7,552 bases of DNA. Origin: Armatimonadota bacterium. Its GTDB lineage: Bacteria; Armatimonadota; Zipacnadia; Zipacnadales; JABUFB01. Every line of letters begins with the position of its first letter. Position 1 is the first letter of the stretch. Made by a program: the position numbers and the translations under genes. Where the stretch lies: positions 1-7,552 of the forward strand of contig JAGPGE010000274.1 of NCBI GenBank assembly GCA_018056145.1, written 5' to 3'. Shown here in pieces: positions 1 through 5,969 of this stretch. The notes under the pieces were generated by a model that was given only the letters and a program-made list of their open reading frames with translations, did not search any database and was not told the DNA's origin.

Positions 1-25
1 GCGGACACACCCCACGGCTCAAAGG

Positions 26-106
26 GCGGGATGTGCGCCCTTCAGGGGCGGGATGTGTGCGCCTTTCAGGTGCGGGATGTGCGACTTTGAGGTGCGGGAT
101 GTGCGC
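26..106 (+). repeat. Short monomer cluster, four copies
   Basis: The 13-bp core gcgggatgtgcgc (with one-base variants) starts at 26, 48, 72 and 94, spacings of 22, 24 and 22 bp. Copies two to four are each preceded by cagg or gagg. The first copy sits in a small hairpin with arms AAGGGC (22-27) and GCCCTT (37-42). The stretch 24-52 also carries four runs of three or more G (two close pairs), so a long-loop G-quadruplex is possible but untested. Confidence 0.85.
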
Positions 107-107
107 G

Positions 108-125
108 GCGACCGCAGGCGGTCGC
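108..125. repeat. Perfect 8-bp inverted repeat, unit 1 only
   Basis: GCGACCGC (108-115), a 2-nt AG spacer and GCGGTCGC (118-125) form a perfect palindrome-like hairpin. It stands where units 2 and 3 have cgtcgtccag, so unit 1 differs here from the other units. It may be a local sequence turnover or a distinct protein-binding site. Confidence 0.7.
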
Positions 126-163
126 TCCCGGCGCACAGGGCCCCGCACAGGGCGTCAACAACA

Positions 164-204
164 CCGTGGGGCCCCGTGTCCTGGACGGCGGACACACCCC
201 ACGG
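164..204. repeat. 41-nt nested hairpin, copy 1
   Basis: The outer stem CCGTGGGG (164-171) pairs with CCCCACGG (197-204). The inner stem GTGTCC (176-181) pairs with GGACAC (190-195), closing the 8-nt loop tggacggc. An internal 4/1 asymmetric bulge (cccc against a) separates the stems. All 14 pairs are Watson-Crick. There is no U-run after it in either direction, so it is not a standard intrinsic terminator. Confidence 0.8.
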
Positions 205-212
205 CTCGAAGG

Positions 213-271
213 GCGGGATGTGCGCGCCCTTCAGGTGCGGGATGTGCGCCCTTTAGGTGCGGGATGTGCGC
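213..271 (+). repeat. Short monomer cluster, three copies
   Basis: The core gcgggatgtgcgc occurs exactly at 213, 237 and 259, spacings of 24 and 22 bp. This is the second supra-unit's version of the cluster at 26-106, shorter by one monomer. Confidence 0.85.
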
Positions 272-370
272 GTCGTCCAGCGCACAGGGCCCCGCACAGG
301 ACGTGAAGACCACCGTGGGGCCCCGCACAGGACGTCAACAACACCGTGGGGCACCGTGTCCTGGACGGCG
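271..370. repeat. Long imperfect inverted repeat in unit 2
   Basis: The left arm 271-293 (cgtcgtccag, then cgcacagggcccc) is nearly the reverse complement of the right arm 348-370, with about five mismatches in 23 positions. The 54-nt loop contains an internal duplication of gcacaggacgt and caccgtggggc. The right arm overlaps the 41-nt hairpin at 344-384, so the two structures are mutually exclusive. The same arms occur at 427-449 and 502-524 in unit 3. Confidence 0.65.
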
Positions 371-384
371 GACACACCCCACGG
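344..384. repeat. 41-nt nested hairpin, copy 2
   Basis: It has the same stems, loop and asymmetric bulge as the copy at 164-204. Outer arms are 344-351 and 377-384, inner arms 356-361 and 370-375. The only change is one base in the unpaired 5' bulge (cacc instead of cccc), so all 28 paired bases are conserved. Confidence 0.8.
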
Positions 385-392
385 CTCGAAGG

Positions 393-427
393 GCGGGATG
401 CGCGCCCTTGAGGTGCGGGATGTGCGC
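393..427 (+). repeat. Short monomer cluster, two copies
   Basis: Cores start at 393 (variant gcgggatgcgcgc) and 415 (exact), 22 bp apart. This is the third supra-unit's cluster. The fourth supra-unit (from 522) has none before the array ends, so the count falls 4, 3, 2, 0 from left to right. Confidence 0.85.
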
Positions 428-497
428 GTCGTCCAGCGCACAGGGCCCCGCACGGGACGTTAACAACACCGTGGGGCACCGTGACATCGCACGGCCA

Positions 498-538
498 CCG
501 TGGGGCCCCGTGTCCTGGACGGCGGACACACCCCACGG
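498..538. repeat. 41-nt nested hairpin, copy 3
   Basis: It is identical to the copy at 164-204. Outer arms are 498-505 and 531-538, inner arms 510-515 and 524-529. It is the last element of the array and lies 85 bp upstream of the mannonate dehydratase-like start codon. A fourth copy is represented only by its 3' half at 3-17, cut by the window edge. Confidence 0.8.
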
Positions 539-542
539 CTGG

Positions 543-623
543 CGCAGTTGAGCGTTTATCTCGATACCACGCGCACCCGGCGTGCGGGCCGAGATGGCTG
601 ACATCTTTGAAGGGAGTTCAGGC
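543..623 (+). other. Leader between the repeat array and the first gene
   Basis: This 81-bp stretch is not part of the repeat. I see no convincing -35/-10 pair in it. TTGAGC at 548-553 has no partner at the right distance. It ends with the ribosome binding site for the gene starting at 624. Confidence 0.5.
610..616 (+). promoter_or_regulatory. Ribosome binding site choosing the 624 start
   Basis: The sequence aagggag lies 7 nt before the ATG at 624. The upstream in-frame ATG at 582 has no such site, so 624 is preferred. Confidence 0.7.
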
Positions 624-1622
624 ATGAAGCTCTGTGATGACCTGCACGACCAGTCCGACGAGTTCATCCAGTTCCTCAGCCAGGTTGGCGTGGAATGCGT
701 GAAGATCACCGGGGCGAAACTCATGCCGCCGAAAGGCTGCGGCGTGGTGTCGCGGGATGTCTTGCGGGACTTGCAGGACCGTCTCGGGAAGCACGGGATC
801 ACCCTGGACGTATTCCTTCTTCCCCAGGGGCCGGAGACCCAGTACTGGAACGCCCGCTTCGGCCGGCCCGAGCGTGACCGGGAGATACAGGACGTCTGCG
901 AGACCATCGCGGTTTGCGGCGAGTGCGGGATTCCGGTGGTGGAGTGGACTTGGAGCATCATCGACGTTTGGGGCAGCGAGTCGGGCCCGTATGCGCGCGG
1001 CGGGGCGATTACCCGGCGCTACGACTACGACAAGATCAAGCATATCCCTCCGGAACCGGGCTACGGGGTGGATGCCGACGAGATGTGGGAGCGCCTGGAG
1101 TACTTCCTGGTGCGAATCGTGCCTGCCGCGGAACAGGCGGGTGTGCGCCTGGCCTTCCACATTCAGGACCCGCCGCAGACCCCGTGCCTCAAGGGCGAGG
1201 CCCGGATCATCAGCGACTTCGAGGGCATGAAGCGCCTGGTGGAACTGGTGGACAGCCCGGCGAACGGGCTGAACCTGTGCCAGGGCTCCCTGGCCGAACA
1301 GTGCGGCGCGGATGTGCTCAGCATCGTGCGCTATTTCGGAGAGCGGGACAAGATCAACCACGTACACTTCCGCAATGTCCGCGGCGCCTGCCCGCGGTTC
1401 GACGAGACCTTCATCGACGATGGCGACGTGGACATGCTCGAGGCGATGCGGGTCTACCACGAGATCGGCTACCGGTACGCGATCATGCCGGACCACTGGC
1501 CGAAATTGACGGGAGACACACCGCTTGGGCTTGCCTCGCGCGCCTATGCCCACGGGTATATCAAGGCGGCGATGCAGGCCGTGGGCGCCAAGCCGCGGAC
1601 GGCCGGGTGCGCAGTGAGCTAA
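624..1622 (+). CDS. Mannonate dehydratase-like TIM-barrel sugar-acid dehydratase
   Basis: The 332-aa product resembles the UxuA family, which dehydrates D-mannonate to 2-keto-3-deoxy-D-gluconate in cytoplasmic glucuronate catabolism. Seen in the sequence: an aromatic strand EWTWSIIDVWG (107-117) with RGGAITRRYDYD (125-136); AFHIQDPP (177-184), matching the family's HPDDPP; GLNLCQGSLAE (215-225), matching its conserved cysteine segment; NHVHFRNV (245-252); FDETFIDDGDVDM (259-271); and MPDHWP (288-293). From family knowledge the metal ligands would be H179, C219, H246 or H248, and D290, all present. It is shorter than typical UxuA (about 350-395 aa) and lacks the usual RWFG-type N-terminus, so it is a divergent subgroup that may act on another sugar acid. 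There is no signal peptide. The next gene starts 24 bp downstream, suggesting an operon. An upstream in-frame ATG at 582 would add 14 residues but has no ribosome binding site. Confidence 0.85.
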   Translation: MKLCDDLHDQSDEFIQFLSQVGVECVKITGAKLMPPKGCGVVSRDVLRDLQDRLGKHGITLDVFLLPQGPETQYWNARFGRPERDREIQDVCETIAVCGECGIPVVEWTWSIIDVWGSESGPYARGGAITRRYDYDKIKHIPPEPGYGVDADEMWERLEYFLVRIVPAAEQAGVRLAFHIQDPPQTPCLKGEARIISDFEGMKRLVELVDSPANGLNLCQGSLAEQCGADVLSIVRYFGERDKINHVHFRNVRGACPRFDETFIDDGDVDMLEAMRVYHEIGYRYAIMPDHWPKLTGDTPLGLASRAYAHGYIKAAMQAVGAKPRTAGCAVS

Positions 1623-1646
1623 GCGCGCTGAAGAAAGGATAGCCTC

Positions 1647-2630
1647 ATGCCCAGTGACGCTCCTGTCCAACTCATTCTCGACACGGACATCGACACCGAC
1701 TGCGACGATGCCGGGGCTCTGGCGGTCCTGCATGCCCTAGCCAATCGGTGCGAGGTCCAGCTGCTGGGCGTGGTCTGCAGCGTGCCCGTGCCCTGGACCG
1801 CCCTCTGCGCGGCGGCAATCAATGAGGCTTGCGGGCGAAGCGACGTCCCGGTGGGACTGCTTGAGCTGCCGAACGAGGACCTCGAGACCCTCTACGGGCG
1901 ATATCTCCACCATCGGGGCAGGTCTGGGGACGGAACGGTGAAGCCCCTGTACAACGAAGTGATTGGGCGTGAGTGGCAGGAGGCCAACCCGGATTGGCGG
2001 CCCCGGGAGGCGGTGAGCCTGTACCGGGACCTGCTGTCGCGCGCGCCCGAGGTGAGCGTCACCCTCTGCGCCATCGGCGGGCTGTCCGCGCTGGGCAGGC
2101 TTCTGGATTCCGGCCCCGATGAGTACAGCCCGATGACCGGCGAAGACTTGGTGCGGGCGAAGGTCAAGCGCCTGGTCACCATGGCCGAGAGCGTCTACCC
2201 GTCCGGCGCGGACAGCTTCAACTGGACCCTGGACCGGCTGGCAAGCGCGCGGGTGATCAATGGCTGGCCCGCGCCCATCACGGTCAGCGACGCTGGCCGC
2301 AATGTGCTGACCGGGCCGCGCTTCCTGCAGGCCGCGCCGGAGAGCCATCCCGTTGCCCGGGCGCTGCGGATCTGGTTCGGCGACCGGGAACCGGCGCGCT
2401 CAAGCTGGGACCAACTGGCGGCCATCGTTGCGGTGCGCGGCGGAGCGGGGCTGTTCGCGGAGCACGGCGGCAACGGCCTTCGGTTCGACGCCGCGACCGG
2501 CACGCACGAGTACATCCCGCTGGAACCCGGCAAGCCGGAGCGCACCTGGCTGGAGCCGCTGGTGGATGACGCGGCAATGGCCCGGGCGGTCGAGGACCTC
2601 ATGATCGAAGTGGTGTCACCACCGCGGTAG
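1647..2630 (+). CDS. Nucleoside hydrolase (IUNH) family protein
   Basis: The 327-aa product belongs to the inosine/uridine-preferring nucleoside hydrolase fold, enzymes that cleave the N-glycosidic bond of ribonucleosides using a calcium-bound water. The N-terminal motif LDTDIDTDCDDAGAL (11-25) supplies D12, D14, D20 and D21 but has five residues between DTD and DD, where classical enzymes (DTDPGIDD) have three. Other expected segments are TLCAIGGLSALGRLL (139-153), the substrate-loop-like SFNWTLD (190-196) and SSWDQLAA (252-259), where D255 would replace the last calcium ligand of the classical HD motif. Length is normal for the family. An aaagga site at 1634-1639 supports the ATG. It probably shares an mRNA with the upstream dehydratase. 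The extended metal loop and the sugar-acid neighbour leave the substrate open; ribosyl compounds other than normal nucleosides are possible. The last 15 bp overlap a possible minus-strand gene. Confidence 0.85.
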   Translation: MPSDAPVQLILDTDIDTDCDDAGALAVLHALANRCEVQLLGVVCSVPVPWTALCAAAINEACGRSDVPVGLLELPNEDLETLYGRYLHHRGRSGDGTVKPLYNEVIGREWQEANPDWRPREAVSLYRDLLSRAPEVSVTLCAIGGLSALGRLLDSGPDEYSPMTGEDLVRAKVKRLVTMAESVYPSGADSFNWTLDRLASARVINGWPAPITVSDAGRNVLTGPRFLQAAPESHPVARALRIWFGDREPARSSWDQLAAIVAVRGGAGLFAEHGGNGLRFDAATGTHEYIPLEPGKPERTWLEPLVDDAAMARAVEDLMIEVVSPPR

Positions 2631-2906
2631 CCCAGGTGTGGCGACGTGACTGCTTCTGCCGCCAATGCAGCCCCGGCGGGGCAGACAACATCGATACCGG
2701 TCTGTCTGGAGGCAGACAGTGAACCCCAAAGGGTCTGCCGCGTTCGTGGTTGCTGCGCCGCTGCTCCTGCCGTGGACTTTCCAGACCAAGGTGGTGGCTG
2801 ACCACGATGAGCGTGCGTAGAACGGGAAGGCGGTCTTCACCGGCAGCGCCATCTTCTGAATCCACTGCGCGGGCGGCACGGCTCCGGAGACAGTGACGGA
2901 CGCCAT
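2616..2906 (-). CDS. Possible small protein, family not recognised
   Basis: The 96-aa frame starts MASVTVSGAVPPAQWIQKM and is preceded by AAGGGAG (2913-2919 on the + strand) at an ideal 6-nt spacing. The first 31 codons end mostly in G or C, as in neighbouring genes. The later part contains more A/T-ending codons, four cysteines (one CC pair) and many arginines, and looks less like a selected protein. The 3' end may therefore be frameshifted or decayed, or the frame may be spurious. There is no signal peptide or clear membrane segment. It overlaps the nucleoside hydrolase 3' end by 15 bp, tail to tail, and lies 311 bp downstream of the lyase stop on the same strand. I do not recognise the family and assign no function. 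Confidence 0.35.
   Translation of the reverse strand: MASVTVSGAVPPAQWIQKMALPVKTAFPFYARSSWSATTLVWKVHGRSSGAATTNAADPLGFTVCLQTDRYRCCLPRRGCIGGRSSHVATPGLPRW
2670..2682. terminator. Small GC hairpin after the nucleoside hydrolase
   Basis: GCCCC, a 3-nt loop ggc, and GGGGC lie 40 bp after the stop codon at 2630. There is no following U-run, so at most this is a weak 3'-end structure. Confidence 0.25.
2702..2719. terminator. Perfect 7-bp hairpin, possible 3'-end structure
   Basis: CTGTCTG (2702-2708), the tetraloop GAGG and CAGACAG (2713-2719) lie 72 bp after the nucleoside hydrolase stop. No T-tract follows. It could stabilise or end the + strand transcript, or be a dyad binding site. It lies inside the doubtful small minus-strand gene. 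Confidence 0.3.
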
Positions 2907-2912
2907 CGTGGT

Positions 2913-2919
2913 CTCCCTT
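2913..2919 (-). promoter_or_regulatory. Strong ribosome binding site before the small frame
   Basis: On the minus strand it reads AAGGGAG, 6 nt before ATG at 2906. This is the main reason for considering the small frame real. Confidence 0.45.
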
Positions 2920-3179
2920 TTCGACTGGCAGGAGTTCAGACCCACGCGGCGCGGCGACCGGCACCGCCGCTTCGGCCGGCGCAGGACTTCATGGCAAAAC
3001 GGCGTCTCGGTTGAGGCCGGCAGCGCTCTCACCGGTCGCAACTTCAGCTTCGAATGAACCTATTCCGCGAAGCGACAAGGCCCCCTCTGCACCTACGCCA
3101 ATGATTCCATGACCGGCAGGTGGAACTGGCAAGCGCAGGTAGGGGATTTCGTGAGGCCGACTGTCAGCCTGTGCATGGC

Positions 3180-3200
3180 CACTGGCTCCCTGGGACAGTG
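3180..3200 (-). terminator. Imperfect hairpin just after the lyase stop
   Basis: On the minus strand CACTG TCC (loop CAG) GGA, a 2-nt bulge GC, and CAGTG form an 8-bp stem beginning 17 nt after the stop codon. The position suits a 3' end for the lyase transcript, but no U-tract follows, so an intrinsic terminator is doubtful. Confidence 0.3.
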
Positions 3201-3217
3201 CGACCGTAAGCCGGTTG

Positions 3218-5926
3218 TCAGTAGAGTGGCGGACCGGAGTTGGGCACGCGATCGTCCGCGCCCAAGTGCGCAACAGTCTGCCCATTGCGAGTGCAGATGA
3301 GTTGCGTCGGCGAAGACTCGTCTTCCGCAGCATCCCAGCGCCAAGTATCGATCACGCCACCACAGGTGATGCTGACCTCGGCTGCGTCGGGTCCCTGGGG
3401 CGCGAGCGTGACGCCCGGGTTACACCGCCCCCACGGGTCGAGAAGCGTCGCCAGACGCCATTGCGCCCCGCTTGCACTCAGTCGAATCTGCCGGAACCCG
3501 ATGGGCTCCCCGCGATTGTCCGCGGGGGAGTCCACCACGTCACTGTCGAAGGGCAGGTCGGAGCCCACGTACACCGGGCAAACTGCAGCTCCGTTGACCA
3601 GCCGCCAAGCGTTCTCCACAGCGTCCGGCTCCTCGATCGACGGCGCCTGCAGCAGCCAGGTGACGTCCACGGGAGCGGCGCTCCGGATATCATCCAGCAC
3701 CAAGATGTAGCGGCCCGGCATCCAGATGAAGGTCCGTCGGAAGCGTTCCAGACCCACGTATGCCTTCGCGGCCTCGCCGTCGGCGATGACGCATTGGGGC
3801 GTGCTCCGCCAGGCAACCACGCGCGCCACGGTGTTCATGTCCACGTTGCGGATGGGTTGCATCCAGTGGCCTGAACCCTCGCCAATCTGACCCTTCCCGT
3901 TGACGAGAATGGTGTTGTGCGAGGCGGTCTGTTTGTTATAGGCATAGCGATCATCTTCGGCCAGCATCGCGCCGCCGGCAAAGAGTGTGAACATGCCGCA
4001 GTCCGGATCATCATGGGCGATGTTGATGTACCTGCCCGTCTCATTGCGGAAGTCATTCAGCGTTACGCCGCCGTAGGGTCCGCACTTGAACATGGCGGCC
4101 ACGGCATCGGGTCCCCAGCCGTCACGCACCAGCGCCAGGCCGAGATCAGGGTAGAGGGCATTGGTCGGGACGTCTTCGATGGACCCCTCCAGCGACGTGT
4201 TGAACCAGATGACCGAAAACCAGCCGTAGTTGAAGCTGGTCTCCGGGTCGGCGGCGTGGAACTGCATCAGGGCGTTCTGCAGGTCCCCGAGTTCGTGAAT
4301 AGCGGTGCACCTGAATGCATAGTCATTGATGAACCCGGTGCCCCCTGCATCGCCGAAGCAGAAAGCGTCGGTGAACCCCGGCAGCAATGTGTGCATGCGG
4401 AACAGGGGGTTGTTCCGGAAGTACGCGTGACGCAGGAATTGGGTGCCGAGACAGCGGTCCGCGGCGTCGAATGCCAGCACCAGGTAGGGCATCCCGAACA
4501 CCATGTACGAAGGCGACTCGTGGCAGCTGCCGTCTTCGGGAAGCCACTGGTGGACGAACTCCAGTTCCTCGCGGGTCTTGGACAGAATCCACTCCCAGCC
4601 GGGACCGTCCCCGGCGACTGCCAGGGCGCACAGGGCCAACCCGGCGTCCCGATGCCAACGGTGGTTGTTCTGCGGGTCCGACTGCCAGTACGCGGTGGCC
4701 TTGTTGCCGTTGAGGTGCCCGCCGTAGTACTGCCACCGTGCGTGGTTCAGAAGCTTGCGGCGAAACCGCTCGCGAAAGTCGGGAGCCAGGCTGTCGTACA
4801 GCCAGTCGTATGCCAGCGCCGCGCCGACCATGATATTCGCCGCGCCCATCCCGCTGTTGCGCTCGCTGGTGGTCTCCCAGTCGGGGGTCTCAAGAAACTT
4901 GCGCATAAACCCGACGGCGTTTTCCAGGGATGCCTGCTCGCCTGTCAGCACATAATGCAGTGCCACTGTGGGCAGGCGCCAGACGCCCTGGCGCTGGGCG
5001 TCTGTGGCGTCGGTGACCCACCGGGTATGGTCGGGCGGCTTGCAGGCTTGCAGGTAGGCCAGCATCTTGTCGAAGAAGACCTTGGATGGCCCGGCGATGC
5101 GCTCTCTCATCGCGGGTATGTCCTCGGCCGAAAAGAGCAGGCGCGGGTGCTTGCCGCGCAGTTCGGGGATGATGTCCACCGGTTCGTCGGGCGCGGGGTC
5201 GGCTGCGGGTACCACTGGCGGCGGAGGCGGAGGGGGCACCGGAGCGGCAGCCATCGGCCCGCCAAGCTGGGCTGTGATGTCATCGACCCAGATGGTGTGC
5301 GCGGGGGCCTTCATCTCGTCGCCGAACAGCGCTATCCCCTGAAAACCCCTGAACTGGGTCTTGTTCCAGTCGAAGCGCGGCGTTCGAGCATTCACGTCCG
5401 TGCCGTCGATGCCTATGGACAGACCCTTTGCAGGGTCCATGGTGAAGGTCCAGCGATGCCAGGTGGGGTCGCGCCGCACGCCCAGGTACTGCACATTGAA
5501 CCAGGTAGTCTTCTGGTCGGAATCAGACGCGCAGTAGGTGGTGTCGCCCGAGAGGTACGGGGCATACAGAGCACCCACGACCAGCACGCGGCCATCACCC
5601 TGGATAAGTCCCCATCGCGGGCCAACGCGGCGGTCCTTGGGGTTCTCGGCCCTCGCGCAGTCGTCATAGACCCACATCTCCACCACGCCGGCGCCGTCCT
5701 CATCGCGCAAAGGCAAGACCGCCTTCGCCCCCGGCCCTATGCGCAGGGCGCCACCTGCTCCGCCATCCCGATTCCGGGTGGCGTCCAAGGTCGCGTCGCC
5801 CTCAATCTGCCAGCCTTCCAGGGCGTTGTTGGAGTCGAAGTCCATGGTCGTGTCGGCGCACACGCAAACGCTGAGCGTGAGGGCCAGCAGGGCGCTGACT
5901 GTTGTGATCTCACGACAGGTCCTCAT
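3218..5926 (-). CDS. Exported heparinase II/III-type polysaccharide lyase
   Basis: The 902-aa product is probably an enzyme that cleaves uronate-containing polysaccharide by beta-elimination outside the cytoplasm. The order seen is: signal peptide (1-24, hydrophobic ITTVSALLALTLSV with likely cleavage after VCA); a beta-rich region (25-222) resembling a concanavalin-like or carbohydrate-binding module; a linker with seven consecutive prolines (231-237); an alpha/alpha-toroid-like region (about 255-580) with KHPRLLFSAEDI at its start, NNHRWHRDAG (420-429) and HESPSYMVFGMPYL (469-482); and the heparinase II/III-like beta-sandwich (about 590-870) with AHDDPDCGMFTLFAGGAML (637-655) and SHNTILVNGKGQ (669-680). 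By comparison with PL12, PL15, PL17 and PL21 enzymes, H422, Y474 and H638 are candidate catalytic or binding residues. The exact family and substrate cannot be told by eye. The chosen start has AGGAGGT at 5 nt and directly precedes the signal peptide. A flavoprotein gene lies 43 bp upstream. Confidence 0.87.
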   Translation of the reverse strand: MRTCREITTVSALLALTLSVCVCADTTMDFDSNNALEGWQIEGDATLDATRNRDGGAGGALRIGPGAKAVLPLRDEDGAGVVEMWVYDDCARAENPKDRRVGPRWGLIQGDGRVLVVGALYAPYLSGDTTYCASDSDQKTTWFNVQYLGVRRDPTWHRWTFTMDPAKGLSIGIDGTDVNARTPRFDWNKTQFRGFQGIALFGDEMKAPAHTIWVDDITAQLGGPMAAAPVPPPPPPPVVPAADPAPDEPVDIIPELRGKHPRLLFSAEDIPAMRERIAGPSKVFFDKMLAYLQACKPPDHTRWVTDATDAQRQGVWRLPTVALHYVLTGEQASLENAVGFMRKFLETPDWETTSERNSGMGAANIMVGAALAYDWLYDSLAPDFRERFRRKLLNHARWQYYGGHLNGNKATAYWQSDPQNNHRWHRDAGLALCALAVAGDGPGWEWILSKTREELEFVHQWLPEDGSCHESPSYMVFGMPYLVLAFDAADRCLGTQFLRHAYFRNNPLFRMHTLLPGFTDAFCFGDAGGTGFINDYAFRCTAIHELGDLQNALMQFHAADPETSFNYGWFSVIWFNTSLEGSIEDVPTNALYPDLGLALVRDGWGPDAVAAMFKCGPYGGVTLNDFRNETGRYINIAHDDPDCGMFTLFAGGAMLAEDDRYAYNKQTASHNTILVNGKGQIGEGSGHWMQPIRNVDMNTVARVVAWRSTPQCVIADGEAAKAYVGLERFRRTFIWMPGRYILVLDDIRSAAPVDVTWLLQAPSIEEPDAVENAWRLVNGAAVCPVYVGSDLPFDSDVVDSPADNRGEPIGFRQIRLSASGAQWRLATLLDPWGRCNPGVTLAPQGPDAAEVSITCGGVIDTWRWDAAEDESSPTQLICTRNGQTVAHLGADDRVPNSGPPLY

Positions 5927-5931
5927 CTCGC

Positions 5932-5938
5932 ACCTCCT
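5932..5938 (-). promoter_or_regulatory. Consensus ribosome binding site for the lyase
   Basis: On the minus strand it reads AGGAGGT, 5 nt before the ATG at 5926. It selects this start over an upstream in-frame ATG at 6016, which would overlap the flavoprotein gene and bury the signal peptide. Confidence 0.85.
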
Positions 5939-5969
5939 GCGAATTGCGAACCGGCAACCTTCGATCGCG

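Larger units (their letters stand above)
1..542. repeat. Nested tandem repeat array with hairpins, truncated at left edge
   Basis: The block beginning gcggacacaccccacggct recurs at 1, 188, 368 and 522, giving supra-unit periods of 187, 180 and 154 bp. A full unit runs: this block, then a cluster of short gcgggatgtgcgc monomers, then an arm containing gcacagggccccgcac, then caacaaca, then a 41-nt hairpin that leads into the next block. The array ends abruptly at about 542, just after the last ccccacggct, so the final unit is cut short. Periods of 187 and 154 are not multiples of three and the monomer spacing is 22 or 24, so successive units would be read in different frames. This argues against a repeat protein, although several frames are open because the DNA is GC-rich. 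There are no unique spacers, so it is not CRISPR. Its role is unknown: an intergenic mosaic repeat, a structured RNA or a recombination or binding-site array are all possible. Confidence 0.9.
2907..3217. other. 311-bp stretch without a convincing gene
   Basis: Between the lyase stop and the small minus-strand frame several frames are open on both strands, as expected from the GC content, but none has both a ribosome binding site and recognisable protein features. It holds the ribosome binding site of the small frame (2913-2919) and a hairpin at 3180-3200. I see no tRNA, riboswitch or promoter in it. Confidence 0.5.

Noticed and set aside
1..542. CRISPR array
   Set aside because: There is no alternation of constant repeats with unique spacers; the whole unit, including the parts between monomers, is repeated.
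33..551. A 172-codon Cys-rich open frame through the repeat array on the + strand
   Set aside because: The repeat periods (187, 154, 22 and 24 bp) are not multiples of three, so repeats fall in different frames. Other frames are open too, and there is no clear ribosome binding site.
618..1733. A 371-codon minus-strand frame opposite the dehydratase
   Set aside because: It is antisense to a gene with clear family motifs and has no recognisable protein features; a typical GC-rich shadow frame.
3180..3200. Intrinsic terminator after the lyase
   Set aside because: The hairpin is present and listed with low confidence, but there is no U-tract, so a standard intrinsic terminator is not claimed.
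2989..3333. A 114-codon minus-strand frame overlapping the lyase 3' end
   Set aside because: It has no ribosome binding site, lies mostly over the lyase end and the spacer in a different frame, and shows no family motif.
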